Assembly: GCA_014377915.1 (NCBI GenBank)
Contig: JACMOT010000058.1
Coordinates: 1-8,641 of the forward strand
Source of the DNA: Tardiphaga sp.
GTDB taxonomy: Bacteria; Pseudomonadota; Alphaproteobacteria; Rhizobiales; Xanthobacteraceae
DNA: 8,641 nucleotides
Direction: 5' to 3'
Shown: positions 1 to 6,746 of the stretch, in pieces
Position numbering within the stretch: the first letter of the stretch is position 1
How the letters are laid out: every line of letters starts with the position of its first letter
The notes under the pieces: model-generated
Databases searched by the model: none
Told to the model about the DNA's origin: nothing
The model's input: only the letters and a program-made list of their open reading frames with translations
Translations under genes and position numbers: made by a program

Positions 1-1219
1 GATCCCCCCGCCAGAACCGTCGAAAGATCAGTTCCCGCTGCTCCTCCGATATGCCGGGACCCTGATCGCAGACGCGAACCGTTCCGTTGTCCTGAACCGT
101 GAACTCAACGACGCTGCCCTCGGTGCTGTGCCGCAGAGCGTTGTCGGCGAGGTTTCGCATCGCCCCCTTCAGCATCTCGGCGCTTCCCCGGATCCAGACG
201 GCGTCGCTACAACCGGATAGCGCAATGTCCTTGCGTTGCGACAACGCCAGCGGCGCGATGAACTGGATGACCTCGGCGCAGACCTCGCGCAGATCGGCCC
301 TTGCATTCGGCTCAATGATGAAGGCCTCCAGTTCGGCAATATCCAGCAACTGGCTGACGATATGGCCCATCGATGCGATGTCATGGCGCAGCGCTGCGGC
401 GACGCCGCGGTCTTCCAGCGTATCGACGCGGGTCGCGAGAATGCTGAGTGGGGTCCGCAATTCATGGGCGGCATCCGCGGTGAATTCGCGCTGGATGCGA
501 AATCCCGTGTCCAGTCGATCCAGCGCGTGATTCACGGCGACGACGAGCGGGCGGACTTCGCTCGGGATCGCCGCCTCGGGTAACCGGACGTCCGTTCTGG
601 TCGGGCTGATATGTTTCGCGATCTCGGAGGCCTCGCGCAAGGGCCGCAGCGCGCGCCGAAAAATAGAAATGTCGATGACGAGCAACGCCAGCAGGATGGG
701 CAGGATGACCCAACCGAGATTCCTGTAAAAGTCGGCGAAAATGTCGTCGATGATGACATCGCGGTTGGCGAGGTCTTCGCCGGCCTGGATCCAGTATGGT
801 TTGCCGCTCACGATTTTCCGCATGCTGACGCCGGAGATGGCCGCGTCGACGCCCCGTGTCCACAGCAATCCGACGCCGGCGGCGCGCGGGTCCGACGCAA
901 ACAGCGCGCCGTGATCGCCGAGGGAGGAGATCACAACGCGTCCCTGGTCATCGATGATGGCGTAGGAATACCGGCCATAGGGTTGCGAATACAGACCCTG
1001 TAGTTCTGGCGGCAGGTCCAGCGACAGGCCGCCATCGGCATTGATCCGGAGGTGGTGGGCGACGGAAGCCGCCTGCGACTCCATGGCCTCATTATGAATA
1101 TTGTTCGTCGCCCGGTTCAGCAGCCAGGCTAGCGCCAGTGACAGGACGATCGACGTCACCGCGACGGCAATGACATGCAGAATGATGATCCGTGAGATGA
1201 TCGACCTGAACTGGATCAC
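1..1219 (-). CDS. Sensor histidine kinase, TctE/QseC-like, 3' end cut by window edge
   Basis: Inner-membrane sensor kinase expected to autophosphorylate on a histidine and pass the phosphate to the regulator encoded just upstream. I translated the frame by hand: it is open for 406 codons, from a GTG at 1219 to the window edge. The GTG overlaps the regulator's TGA (GTGA), which suggests translational coupling. Seen in order: TM1 at about residues 11-34; a periplasmic domain at about 36-165; TM2 at about 168-187; a HAMP-like linker at about 188-240; the H box AAHELRTPL with phospho-acceptor His252; the N box NLADNALRH with Asn360; the G1 box DQGPGI (385-390); and the F box FRRFW (399-403). The G2 box and C-terminus lie outside the window, so this is a window truncation and not a broken gene. 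The layout resembles TctE/QseC kinases, whose sensor domain is the 2CSK_N type. The signal is unknown: the periplasmic part has no cysteine and no His/Met-rich metal-binding cluster. Confidence 0.93.
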   Translation of the reverse strand, partial: MIQFRSIISRIIILHVIAVAVTSIVLSLALAWLLNRATNNIHNEAMESQAASVAHHLRINADGGLSLDLPPELQGLYSQPYGRYSYAIIDDQGRVVISSLGDHGALFASDPRAAGVGLLWTRGVDAAISGVSMRKIVSGKPYWIQAGEDLANRDVIIDDIFADFYRNLGWVILPILLALLVIDISIFRRALRPLREASEIAKHISPTRTDVRLPEAAIPSEVRPLVVAVNHALDRLDTGFRIQREFTADAAHELRTPLSILATRVDTLEDRGVAAALRHDIASMGHIVSQLLDIAELEAFIIEPNARADLREVCAEVIQFIAPLALSQRKDIALSGCSDAVWIRGSAEMLKGAMRNLADNALRHSTEGSVVEFTVQDNGTVRVCDQGPGISEEQRELIFRRFWRGD

Positions 1220-1893
1220 GGCTTTTGCTCGCCGATAAGATAACCCACGCCACGGATCGTATGGATCTGAACCCTCGCACCGTTCTCCGACAATTGCTTT
1301 CTGAGCCGGTGGACATAGACTTCAACGGCGTTGGAAGCCACTTCGCCCGATAGTCCGAACAGATGGTCCTCGACCTGTTTTTTCGAAACCACGCGTCCCT
1401 TGCCGCGCATCAGCAGCTCGAGCACCGCGGTCTCGCGCGACGACAGCATTTGCGGAACGTCGTCCACCGCGGCCTGCCGGTTGCGCGAGTCAAAATCCAG
1501 GTTGGCGATGCGCAATGAATTGCCCAGCATCTGTCCGGGTCGGCGCAATTGCGCCTCGAGGCGGGCGATCAGCTCTTCCAGCGCGAATGGCTTGACGAGG
1601 TAATCGTCGGCCCCGCTTCGCAGGCCGTTGATGCGATCGTGAAGCCCGCCCCGGGCCGTCAGTACGAGGACGGGGAGTGATTCCTTGCGATGCCGGAGTT
1701 CGCGCAGAATGGTCAGGCCATCGCCGTCGGGCAGTCCAAGGTCAAGGATCATCGCGGCATAGGACATTGTCGCCAAGGCGACGGAGGCGTCGGTGGCTGT
1801 GCCTAGCATGTCCACGTCATAGCCGGCGTTCTGCAGGCCCTTCGACAGCAATTCCGCCAACGCCTGGTTATCTTCCACCACAAGCAATCGCAT
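1216..1893 (-). CDS. OmpR/PhoB-family response regulator (QseB/PmrA/TctD-like)
   Basis: DNA-binding response regulator of the two-component system. The preferred start is the ATG at 1893, because families of this kind begin with MRLLVVEDN. A TTG at 1908 would add five residues; neither start has a strong Shine-Dalgarno. With the ATG the protein is 225 aa, the normal length. Receiver domain at about residues 1-115: acidic pair Glu7/Asp8, phospho-acceptor Asp51 in LDLGLPDGDG, Thr79 in VLTARG, and Lys101 in LVKPFA. The C-terminal winged helix at about 124-222 has SSRETAVLELL, the recognition-helix region SNAVEVYVHRLRKQL, and the wing motif IHTIRGVGYLI. All key residues are present, so it should be functional. 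It precedes the kinase gene and overlaps it. It is divergent from the efflux operon, the usual arrangement for a regulator of that operon; its own promoter region contains the tandem repeat at 1989-2005. Target genes are inferred from position. Confidence 0.96.
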   Translation of the reverse strand: MRLLVVEDNQALAELLSKGLQNAGYDVDMLGTATDASVALATMSYAAMILDLGLPDGDGLTILRELRHRKESLPVLVLTARGGLHDRINGLRSGADDYLVKPFALEELIARLEAQLRRPGQMLGNSLRIANLDFDSRNRQAAVDDVPQMLSSRETAVLELLMRGKGRVVSKKQVEDHLFGLSGEVASNAVEVYVHRLRKQLSENGARVQIHTIRGVGYLIGEQKP

Positions 1894-1966
1894 AACGCCG
1901 ATATCCAATCGCGGGATCGAGTGTCCCGCGACAGCAGGTTGTCATTTTGTCGGCGGACGCCATCAA

Positions 1967-1994
1967 ATTCTGCTGAAATCAAACCCGATGTAAG
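1967..1994 (-). promoter_or_regulatory. Candidate promoter of the response-regulator/kinase operon
   Basis: Read on the minus strand, CTTACA (1994-1989, the complement of one operator half-site) matches the -35 consensus TTGACA at 4 of 6 positions. CAGAAT (1972-1967) matches the -10 consensus TATAAT at 4 of 6, with a 16-bp spacer. Transcription would start near 1960, leaving a leader of roughly 65-70 nt before the ATG at 1893. Because the -35 overlaps a putative operator half-site, autoregulation is plausible. The matches are only moderate and alphaproteobacterial promoters vary widely. Confidence 0.35.
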
Positions 1995-2005
1995 GCTGCT
2001 GTAAG
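1989..2005. promoter_or_regulatory. Tandem TGTAAG direct repeat, putative response-regulator operator
   Basis: Two identical hexamers, TGTAAG at 1989-1994 and TGTAAG at 2000-2005, are separated by five bases (GCTGC). The period is 11 bp, one helical turn. OmpR/PhoB-family regulators typically bind as head-to-tail dimers to 6-7 bp direct repeats with this spacing. The repeat lies in the divergent promoter region of an OmpR-type regulator and its likely target operon. The repeat is seen directly; that this regulator binds it is inference. Confidence 0.65.
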
Positions 2006-2231
2006 CCGGGCGTTGTACCGCAGTGAGGCGATCCGCCGTCACGACCTGACAGCGCTCGCCCGGTAGATGCCTACTCCGCCGCATCCGGCCGTGGACGTTC
2101 CCGACGGCAGCACGACGCAAGCAGGCGGGCCGCAAGGGCGCGTCCGTGGCGGATTGTCTTGCGCCTGACGCTGGCGGTGAGGCGTGGCGTGCGGCTCTTG
2201 ATTCAGGGTCGCCAAAACAGGCGTGTGTATC

Positions 2232-3452
2232 ATGAGCGGATATTGGTCGCGTTCAGGTCGAGGGTGGAGCCGGCTGATTCTGATCGCCGGACTTTTCGCC
2301 GCGGCGGCCTTCTTTGCGATGCGGTACACGGCCGCCTCGAGTGGCACTGTCGTGAACGACAGGCGTTCCGAAGCCAGGGCGCCGGCCGACAGCGCGCCTC
2401 GCGACTTTGTCGAATTATCCGACAAGCAGGCCACCTCGATCAGGGTCGATGAGGTCAAATCGCGTGACTTCGTTCTGCTGAAAACCGCCGTCGGCACGAT
2501 CGATTTCAATCAGAACCTGCTGGTGCAGGTCTCCTCGCAATATCCAGGAAAAATTATCAAGGCCACCTACAATATCGGAGACGAGGTCAAGTTCGGCGAG
2601 GTACTATTCGCCATCGACAGTCCGGACCTTCTGCAGGCCGAGTCGGCGCTGCTGGCGAGCGCCGGGGTGCTCGAGCTGCAAAAGCGGACGCTCGCCCGCG
2701 CTACACAACTCGTCAGGGCTGGGGGCAGCGCCCAGAAGGATCTGGATCAGGCCACCTCCGATCAGCAGACCGCCGAGGGTAACTTCAAGGCGGCGCAGAA
2801 CGCCGTTCGAATCTTCGGCAAGTCGGACCAGGACATCGAGCAGATTCTACTGCAGCGAAAGGTCGATTCAACGCTTGTCGTGACCAATCCGGTTTCCGGG
2901 ATTGTGATCTCGCGCAACGCGGCACCGGGCTTGCTGAGCCAGCCGGGCGCCGTGCCGCCACCCTACACGGTCGCCGACATCTCGACCATGTGGATGATCG
3001 CGAATGTCATTGAGACCGACGCGCCGTCCTACCGGCTCGGCCAGCCCGTCGAGGTCCGGGTGCCCGCCTATCCGGATCGAATTTTCAAGGGGCGGGTGAC
3101 GACCGTTGGCGCGATGATCGATGCGATCAGCCATCGGCAACTGGTACGCTCCGAAATCGACGATCCGGAGCATCTGTTGCGGCCGGGCATGTTTGCGAAT
3201 TTCCTGATTCAGGTCGGACCGCCGGTGCGGTCGCTGGCGATGCCGGCGGATGGTCTGGTCAGGGAGGGCGACGGCACGATGACCGTCTGGGTGACCACCG
3301 ATCGCCGTCGGTTTGAACGGCGTACCGTCAGGGTCGGGTTGCAGCAGGACGGCTGGAGTCAGATTCTCGAAGGCCTTGAACCGAATGCGCGTGTGGTGAC
3401 CGACGGCGCGATATTCCTGAGCAACAAGCTCGTCACTGGGGCTGAGGGCTGA
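2232..3452 (+). CDS. RND efflux periplasmic adaptor (membrane fusion protein, HlyD/CzcB-like)
   Basis: Periplasmic adaptor that should bridge the RND permease and the outer membrane factor encoded downstream. 406 aa from the ATG at 2232; a GTG nine bases upstream is possible, and the Shine-Dalgarno is weak. Seen in order: an N-terminal membrane anchor or uncleaved signal at about residues 13-31 (LILIAGLFAAAAFFAM) with no lipobox; the first half of the barrel-sandwich (lipoyl-like) domain at about 95-133, with PGKI and GDEVKFGEVLFAIDSPDL; an alpha-helical hairpin at about 134-210, rich in Ala, Gln and Glu; the second lipoyl half from about 214 (VTNPVSGIVISRNAAPG); the beta-barrel with TVADISTMWMIANVIE, LGQPVEVRVPAYPD and LRPGMFANFLIQVG; and a membrane-proximal part ending in VVTDGAIFLSNKL. 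This matches the adaptors of heavy-metal-type RND pumps. There is no His-rich or Met-rich N-terminal metal-binding extension like those of some CzcB and CusB proteins, so the substrate is not shown. It is the first gene of the operon. Confidence 0.95.
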   Translation: MSGYWSRSGRGWSRLILIAGLFAAAAFFAMRYTAASSGTVVNDRRSEARAPADSAPRDFVELSDKQATSIRVDEVKSRDFVLLKTAVGTIDFNQNLLVQVSSQYPGKIIKATYNIGDEVKFGEVLFAIDSPDLLQAESALLASAGVLELQKRTLARATQLVRAGGSAQKDLDQATSDQQTAEGNFKAAQNAVRIFGKSDQDIEQILLQRKVDSTLVVTNPVSGIVISRNAAPGLLSQPGAVPPPYTVADISTMWMIANVIETDAPSYRLGQPVEVRVPAYPDRIFKGRVTTVGAMIDAISHRQLVRSEIDDPEHLLRPGMFANFLIQVGPPVRSLAMPADGLVREGDGTMTVWVTTDRRRFERRTVRVGLQQDGWSQILEGLEPNARVVTDGAIFLSNKLVTGAEG

Positions 3453-3482
3453 GCTTCACCTTGGGTGGGGTCAGACGTCCGC

Positions 3483-3487
3483 GGGGG
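3483..3487 (+). promoter_or_regulatory. Purine-rich ribosome binding site deciding the permease start
   Basis: A run of five G residues lies four bases upstream of the GTG at 3492. Together with homology (family members start near IKSVLEFGLTR), it favours this start over the in-frame GTG at 3465, which has no well-spaced Shine-Dalgarno. The spacing is short, so this is a modest argument. Confidence 0.4.
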
Positions 3488-3491
3488 TTTC

Positions 3492-6400
3492 GTGATAAAA
3501 TCCGTTCTTGAGTTCGGTCTGACGCGCAGTGCCATCGTCGTGCTGGGTCTTTTTGTGTTCTGCGCCGCGGGGCTGGTCGCTTTCGCGAAGCTCAATATCG
3601 AGGCCTATCCCAATCCCGCCCCGGTGATCCTGGAGATCACCGCGCAGGCCGCCGGATTGTCCGCCGAGGAGATGGAGAAGTACTATACGGTGCCGATGGA
3701 GGTCGGCCTCTATCCGACGCCCGGCGTCGCCAATATCCGTTCGACCTCGTTCTACGGCCTGTCCTTTGTCCGTGTCACCTTCAAATACGGGGTCGATTAT
3801 TATTTCGCGCTGACACAGGCGTCGATCAGCCTGCAGCAGAACGTCAATCTGCCAGGCAATCTGGTGCCGACGATCCAGCAGTCCAGCCTGGTCGGTGAAA
3901 TCTATCGTTATCAACTGGTCGGTCCGCCGCATTTCGGTCTCACCAACCTGCGGACGCTGCAGGATTATGTGGTGACGCGAAGACTGTTGACGATTCCCGG
4001 CGTTGTTCAGGTCAATGCGTGGGGAGGGACCACCAAGCAGTTCGTCGTCGAAGCGGATACGCAAAAACTCGAGGCCTATAATATCACCGTCCCGCAGCTG
4101 ATCGCCGCGCTGGGAAATTCCAACATCAATGTCGGCGGCCGCGAGATCACTATCGGCCAGCAGTCGGTGAATATTCGCGGCATCGGTCTGGTCGACAGCG
4201 GCGGTACCGACGACGTCACCAAGGGTTACAAGGTCGCGGATATCGAGAACGTGGTTCTGACCCAATCCGGCGGGCTGCCGGTGCAGATCAAGAACGTCGC
4301 CAAGGTGACGGTCGGATTCGTGCCGCGGCTCGGCATCGGGGGGCGGGACAGGGAGGATGACGTCGCCACCGCGATCGTGGTGATGGGGCGTACCCAGCAC
4401 ACCAACGACATCATCCCCTTGATCGAGACCGAAGTTCAGAAGATGAATGCCGACGGCAGCCTGCCGCCGGGTGTGAAGATCGTTCCGTATTACGATCGAA
4501 GCTCGCTGGTCGGCGTCACCACCCATACCGTTCTGCATAATCTGATATTCGGCTGTCTTCTGGTTTTCCTGATCCAGTGGATATTCCTCGGCGACCTGCG
4601 CAGCGCCATTATCGTCAGCGCCAATATTCCGTTCGCGCTGTTCTTTGCCATCATCATCCTGGTTCTGCAGGGCGAGGACGCCAATCTTCTCTCGCTTGGC
4701 GCGGTCGATTTCGGCATCATTGTCGATTCCGCCGTGATCATGATGGAAAATATCTTCCAGAATTTTCAATCATCGCCGGCGCATCGGCAGGGCGTTCTGA
4801 AGCGCCTCGCCGAAGGCTATTGGGGCGCTGATCCGACCTCGACCACCGGTCCCAATACGGTCAGTCCGAAATGGTCGGAGCGACTGCGGCTGATTTTTGT
4901 CAGCGCGGTTCAAGTCGACAAGGCGGTGTTCTTCACCGCGGCCATCACGGTGACCGCGTTCGTGCCATTGTTCACCATGCAGGGCGTCGAGGGGCAGATC
5001 TTCGGCCCGATGGCGCGGACCTATGGTTATGCATTGGCGGGCGCGTTGCTCGCCACCTTCACGGTGACCCCGGTGCTCGCCTCGCTGCTGCTGCCGAAGC
5101 ATATCGAGGAGACCGAGACGGTCATCGTGCGGGCCCTGCGTGCCGGCTATACGCCGGTGCTGCGCTGGGCGCTGAGCAACGTCAGGCTCGCGGTCATTGT
5201 CGGCCTTGTTTTCATGGCGATCAGCGTACTGGCGGCATCGCGTCTCGGAAGTGAATTTCTCCCCGCTCTCGAGGAAGGCAATTTCTGGATCCGGGCGTCG
5301 CTGCCGCCGACGATTTCGCTGGATGCCGGGACGGAGGCAACCGGCAAGATGCGGGCGATCATGCTCCGGCACCCGGAGGTTCTGACCGTGGTGTCGCAGC
5401 ACGGCCGTCCGGACAATGGCAGCGATGCGTCACCATTCTCCAATGTTGAATTGTTCGCGCCGCTCAAGCCGTTCGACCAATGGCCGGCCGGCCTCAGCAA
5501 GGAAAAGCTCACCGAGCAGTTGCAGCAGGAGCTTGCTGAGGAATTGCCGGGGGTTGGCTTCAATTTCTCGCAATATATCCAGGACAATGTCGAGGAGGCG
5601 CTGTCGGGGGTGAAGGGGGCCAATTCGGTCAAAATCGTCGGACCCAACCTGCAGGTGCTGGAGTCGCTGGCGGTCAAGGTGATGGCTGAAATGGCCAGGG
5701 TGCAAGGTGTTGCCGACCTCGGCATCTTCCGGCTGCTTGGCCAGCCCAATCTCAATATCCGGATCGACCGCGCAAAGGCCGCCCGCTATGGCCTCAATAC
5801 CGGTGATATCAATACCGTGGTTCAGGCGGCGCTGGGCGGCACGACGGTCACGACCATTCTCGAAGGCGATCGCCAGTTCGGGCTCGCCGTGCGGCTGGAT
5901 CCGAAATTCCGTGACAGCATCGACGCGGTCCGGACCGTCAAGGTCGCCTATCAAACGCCGAGCGGCATCAATGCCTACATCCCGTTGAGCGAGCTGGCGA
6001 GCATCACCCTCGATACCGGCGCATCCTTTATCTATCGCGAGCGCAGCCAGCGCTATATTCCCATCAAGTTCAGCGTGCGCGGCCGTGATCTCGGTGGCAC
6101 GGTCACCGACGCCCAGGAGCGGGTCAGGACCAATGTCGTGCTTCCAAATGGATACCAGATCCTCTGGGCTGGCGAGTTCGAGGACCTGCAGAACGCCAAG
6201 AGCCGGCTGCTGGTCGTTGTCCCGATCACCTTGCTCCTGATTCTTGTTCTGCTCTATGGCCTGTTCAATTCGTTGCGCGACAGCCTGCTGGCGGTCGCCG
6301 GCATTCCATTCGCCATAGGTGGTGGATTGATCGCGCTTTATCTGGCGGGCCTCGACTTCAGCGTATCCGCCGCCATTGGCTTCATCTCGCTGTTCGGGGT

Positions 6401-6746
6401 CGCGGTCATGGATGGCATTCTCAACATCACTTATTTCAGGGAGCTGACCGCGGCCGGCATGAATGTCGGCGAAGCCGTGTTTCGCGGCGCTGAGCAGCGG
6501 ATGCGGCCGATGCTGATGACCGCGCTCTCGGCGGGGGTGGGGCTTTTCCCCGCGGCGATCTCGCATGGCATTGGCAGTCAGGTGCAGCGACCGCTCGCAA
6601 CGGTCGTCGTGGGAGGCATGTTCATCGGGCCTCTGTTGTTGCTCGTTGTCGCCCCCGCGTTGCGAAAGATATTTCTCGCGGCTGAAGCGCCGGTTGCCGT
6701 TGATCGCAACGCCTCGCCGGCCGCTGACGGGGCGGGCGAAGCATGA
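3492..6746 (+). CDS. RND efflux permease, heavy-metal efflux type (CzcA/CusA family)
   Basis: Inner-membrane proton-driven pump subunit, expected to work as a trimer with the adaptor and outer membrane factor. 1084 aa from the GTG at 3492; a GTG at 3465 would add nine residues. It has the full duplicated RND fold: TM1 at about residues 13-31, a first periplasmic porter region to about 340, TM2-TM4 at about 347-422, TM5-TM6, TM7 at about 565-583, a second porter region to about 900, and TM8-TM12 at about 907-1060. TM4 carries DFGIIVDSAVIMMEN with Asp406, Asp412 and Glu419. This is the D-x5-D-x6-E pattern of CzcA (D402, D408, E415 by family knowledge) used for proton coupling. The segment SQHGRPDNGSDASPFSNVE in the second porter region is typical of CzcA-like proteins. 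Positions equivalent to the CusA Cu/Ag-binding methionines appear to be non-methionine, arguing against Cu(I)/Ag(I). Oddities: a polar insertion of about 20 residues between TM4 and TM5, and Asp974 in TM10. The stop overlaps the next gene (ATGA). The family is certain; the substrate is not. Confidence 0.95.
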   Translation: MIKSVLEFGLTRSAIVVLGLFVFCAAGLVAFAKLNIEAYPNPAPVILEITAQAAGLSAEEMEKYYTVPMEVGLYPTPGVANIRSTSFYGLSFVRVTFKYGVDYYFALTQASISLQQNVNLPGNLVPTIQQSSLVGEIYRYQLVGPPHFGLTNLRTLQDYVVTRRLLTIPGVVQVNAWGGTTKQFVVEADTQKLEAYNITVPQLIAALGNSNINVGGREITIGQQSVNIRGIGLVDSGGTDDVTKGYKVADIENVVLTQSGGLPVQIKNVAKVTVGFVPRLGIGGRDREDDVATAIVVMGRTQHTNDIIPLIETEVQKMNADGSLPPGVKIVPYYDRSSLVGVTTHTVLHNLIFGCLLVFLIQWIFLGDLRSAIIVSANIPFALFFAIIILVLQGEDANLLSLGAVDFGIIVDSAVIMMENIFQNFQSSPAHRQGVLKRLAEGYWGADPTSTTGPNTVSPKWSERLRLIFVSAVQVDKAVFFTAAITVTAFVPLFTMQGVEGQIFGPMARTYGYALAGALLATFTVTPVLASLLLPKHIEETETVIVRALRAGYTPVLRWALSNVRLAVIVGLVFMAISVLAASRLGSEFLPALEEGNFWIRASLPPTISLDAGTEATGKMRAIMLRHPEVLTVVSQHGRPDNGSDASPFSNVELFAPLKPFDQWPAGLSKEKLTEQLQQELAEELPGVGFNFSQYIQDNVEEALSGVKGANSVKIVGPNLQVLESLAVKVMAEMARVQGVADLGIFRLLGQPNLNIRIDRAKAARYGLNTGDINTVVQAALGGTTVTTILEGDRQFGLAVRLDPKFRDSIDAVRTVKVAYQTPSGINAYIPLSELASITLDTGASFIYRERSQRYIPIKFSVRGRDLGGTVTDAQERVRTNVVLPNGYQILWAGEFEDLQNAKSRLLVVVPITLLLILVLLYGLFNSLRDSLLAVAGIPFAIGGGLIALYLAGLDFSVSAAIGFISLFGVAVMDGILNITYFRELTAAGMNVGEAVFRGAEQRMRPMLMTALSAGVGLFPAAISHGIGSQVQRPLATVVVGGMFIGPLLLLVVAPALRKIFLAAEAPVAVDRNASPAADGAGEA

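Larger units (their letters stand above)
1894..2231. other. Divergent intergenic region between regulator and efflux operon
   Basis: About 340 bp without a convincing gene. It contains the tandem TGTAAG repeat (1989-2005) and a candidate promoter for the regulator (1967-1994, minus strand). From the repeat to the adaptor ATG are about 225 bp of GC-rich sequence in which I see no good -10/-35 pair, no classical riboswitch and no strong terminator. A short reading frame starts at the ATG at 2067 and encodes 33 residues. It has no obvious ribosome binding site and a composition unlike a conserved protein, so I do not call it a gene. If the efflux promoter lies next to the repeat, the adaptor mRNA would carry a long 5' leader of around 200 nt. 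Confidence 0.6.

Noticed and set aside
1..60. Possible disruption of the kinase gene at the left edge
   Set aside because: On base-by-base checking the frame stays open through the F box to the window edge (RRFWRGD), so it is cut by the window and not frameshifted.
1951..2038. CGGCGGA (1951-1957) and TCCGCCG (2032-2038) inverted pair in the intergenic region
   Set aside because: Seven-base GC-only inverted matches about 75 bp apart are expected by chance at this base composition.
2067..2168. Possible 33-residue leader peptide on the plus strand
   Set aside because: It has no clear ribosome binding site and its Pro/Gly/Arg composition reflects the high GC. It is kept only as a possibility within the leader finding.
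2159..2452. Plus-strand frame of 97 codons overlapping the adaptor start
   Set aside because: It is Arg-rich and out of frame with the adaptor, which has a convincing N-terminal anchor and domains. It is a shadow.
2039..2509. Minus-strand frame of 156 codons covering the intergenic region and the adaptor start
   Set aside because: It overlaps the adaptor's coding region antisense, has no motif, and would cross the likely efflux leader. There is no support beyond an open frame.
3471..4769. Long antisense reading frame (432 codons, minus strand) inside the permease gene
   Set aside because: It lies opposite a well-supported RND gene. Its composition is rich in Asp, His, Arg and Gln, with no domain-like pattern, as expected for a GC-rich antisense shadow.
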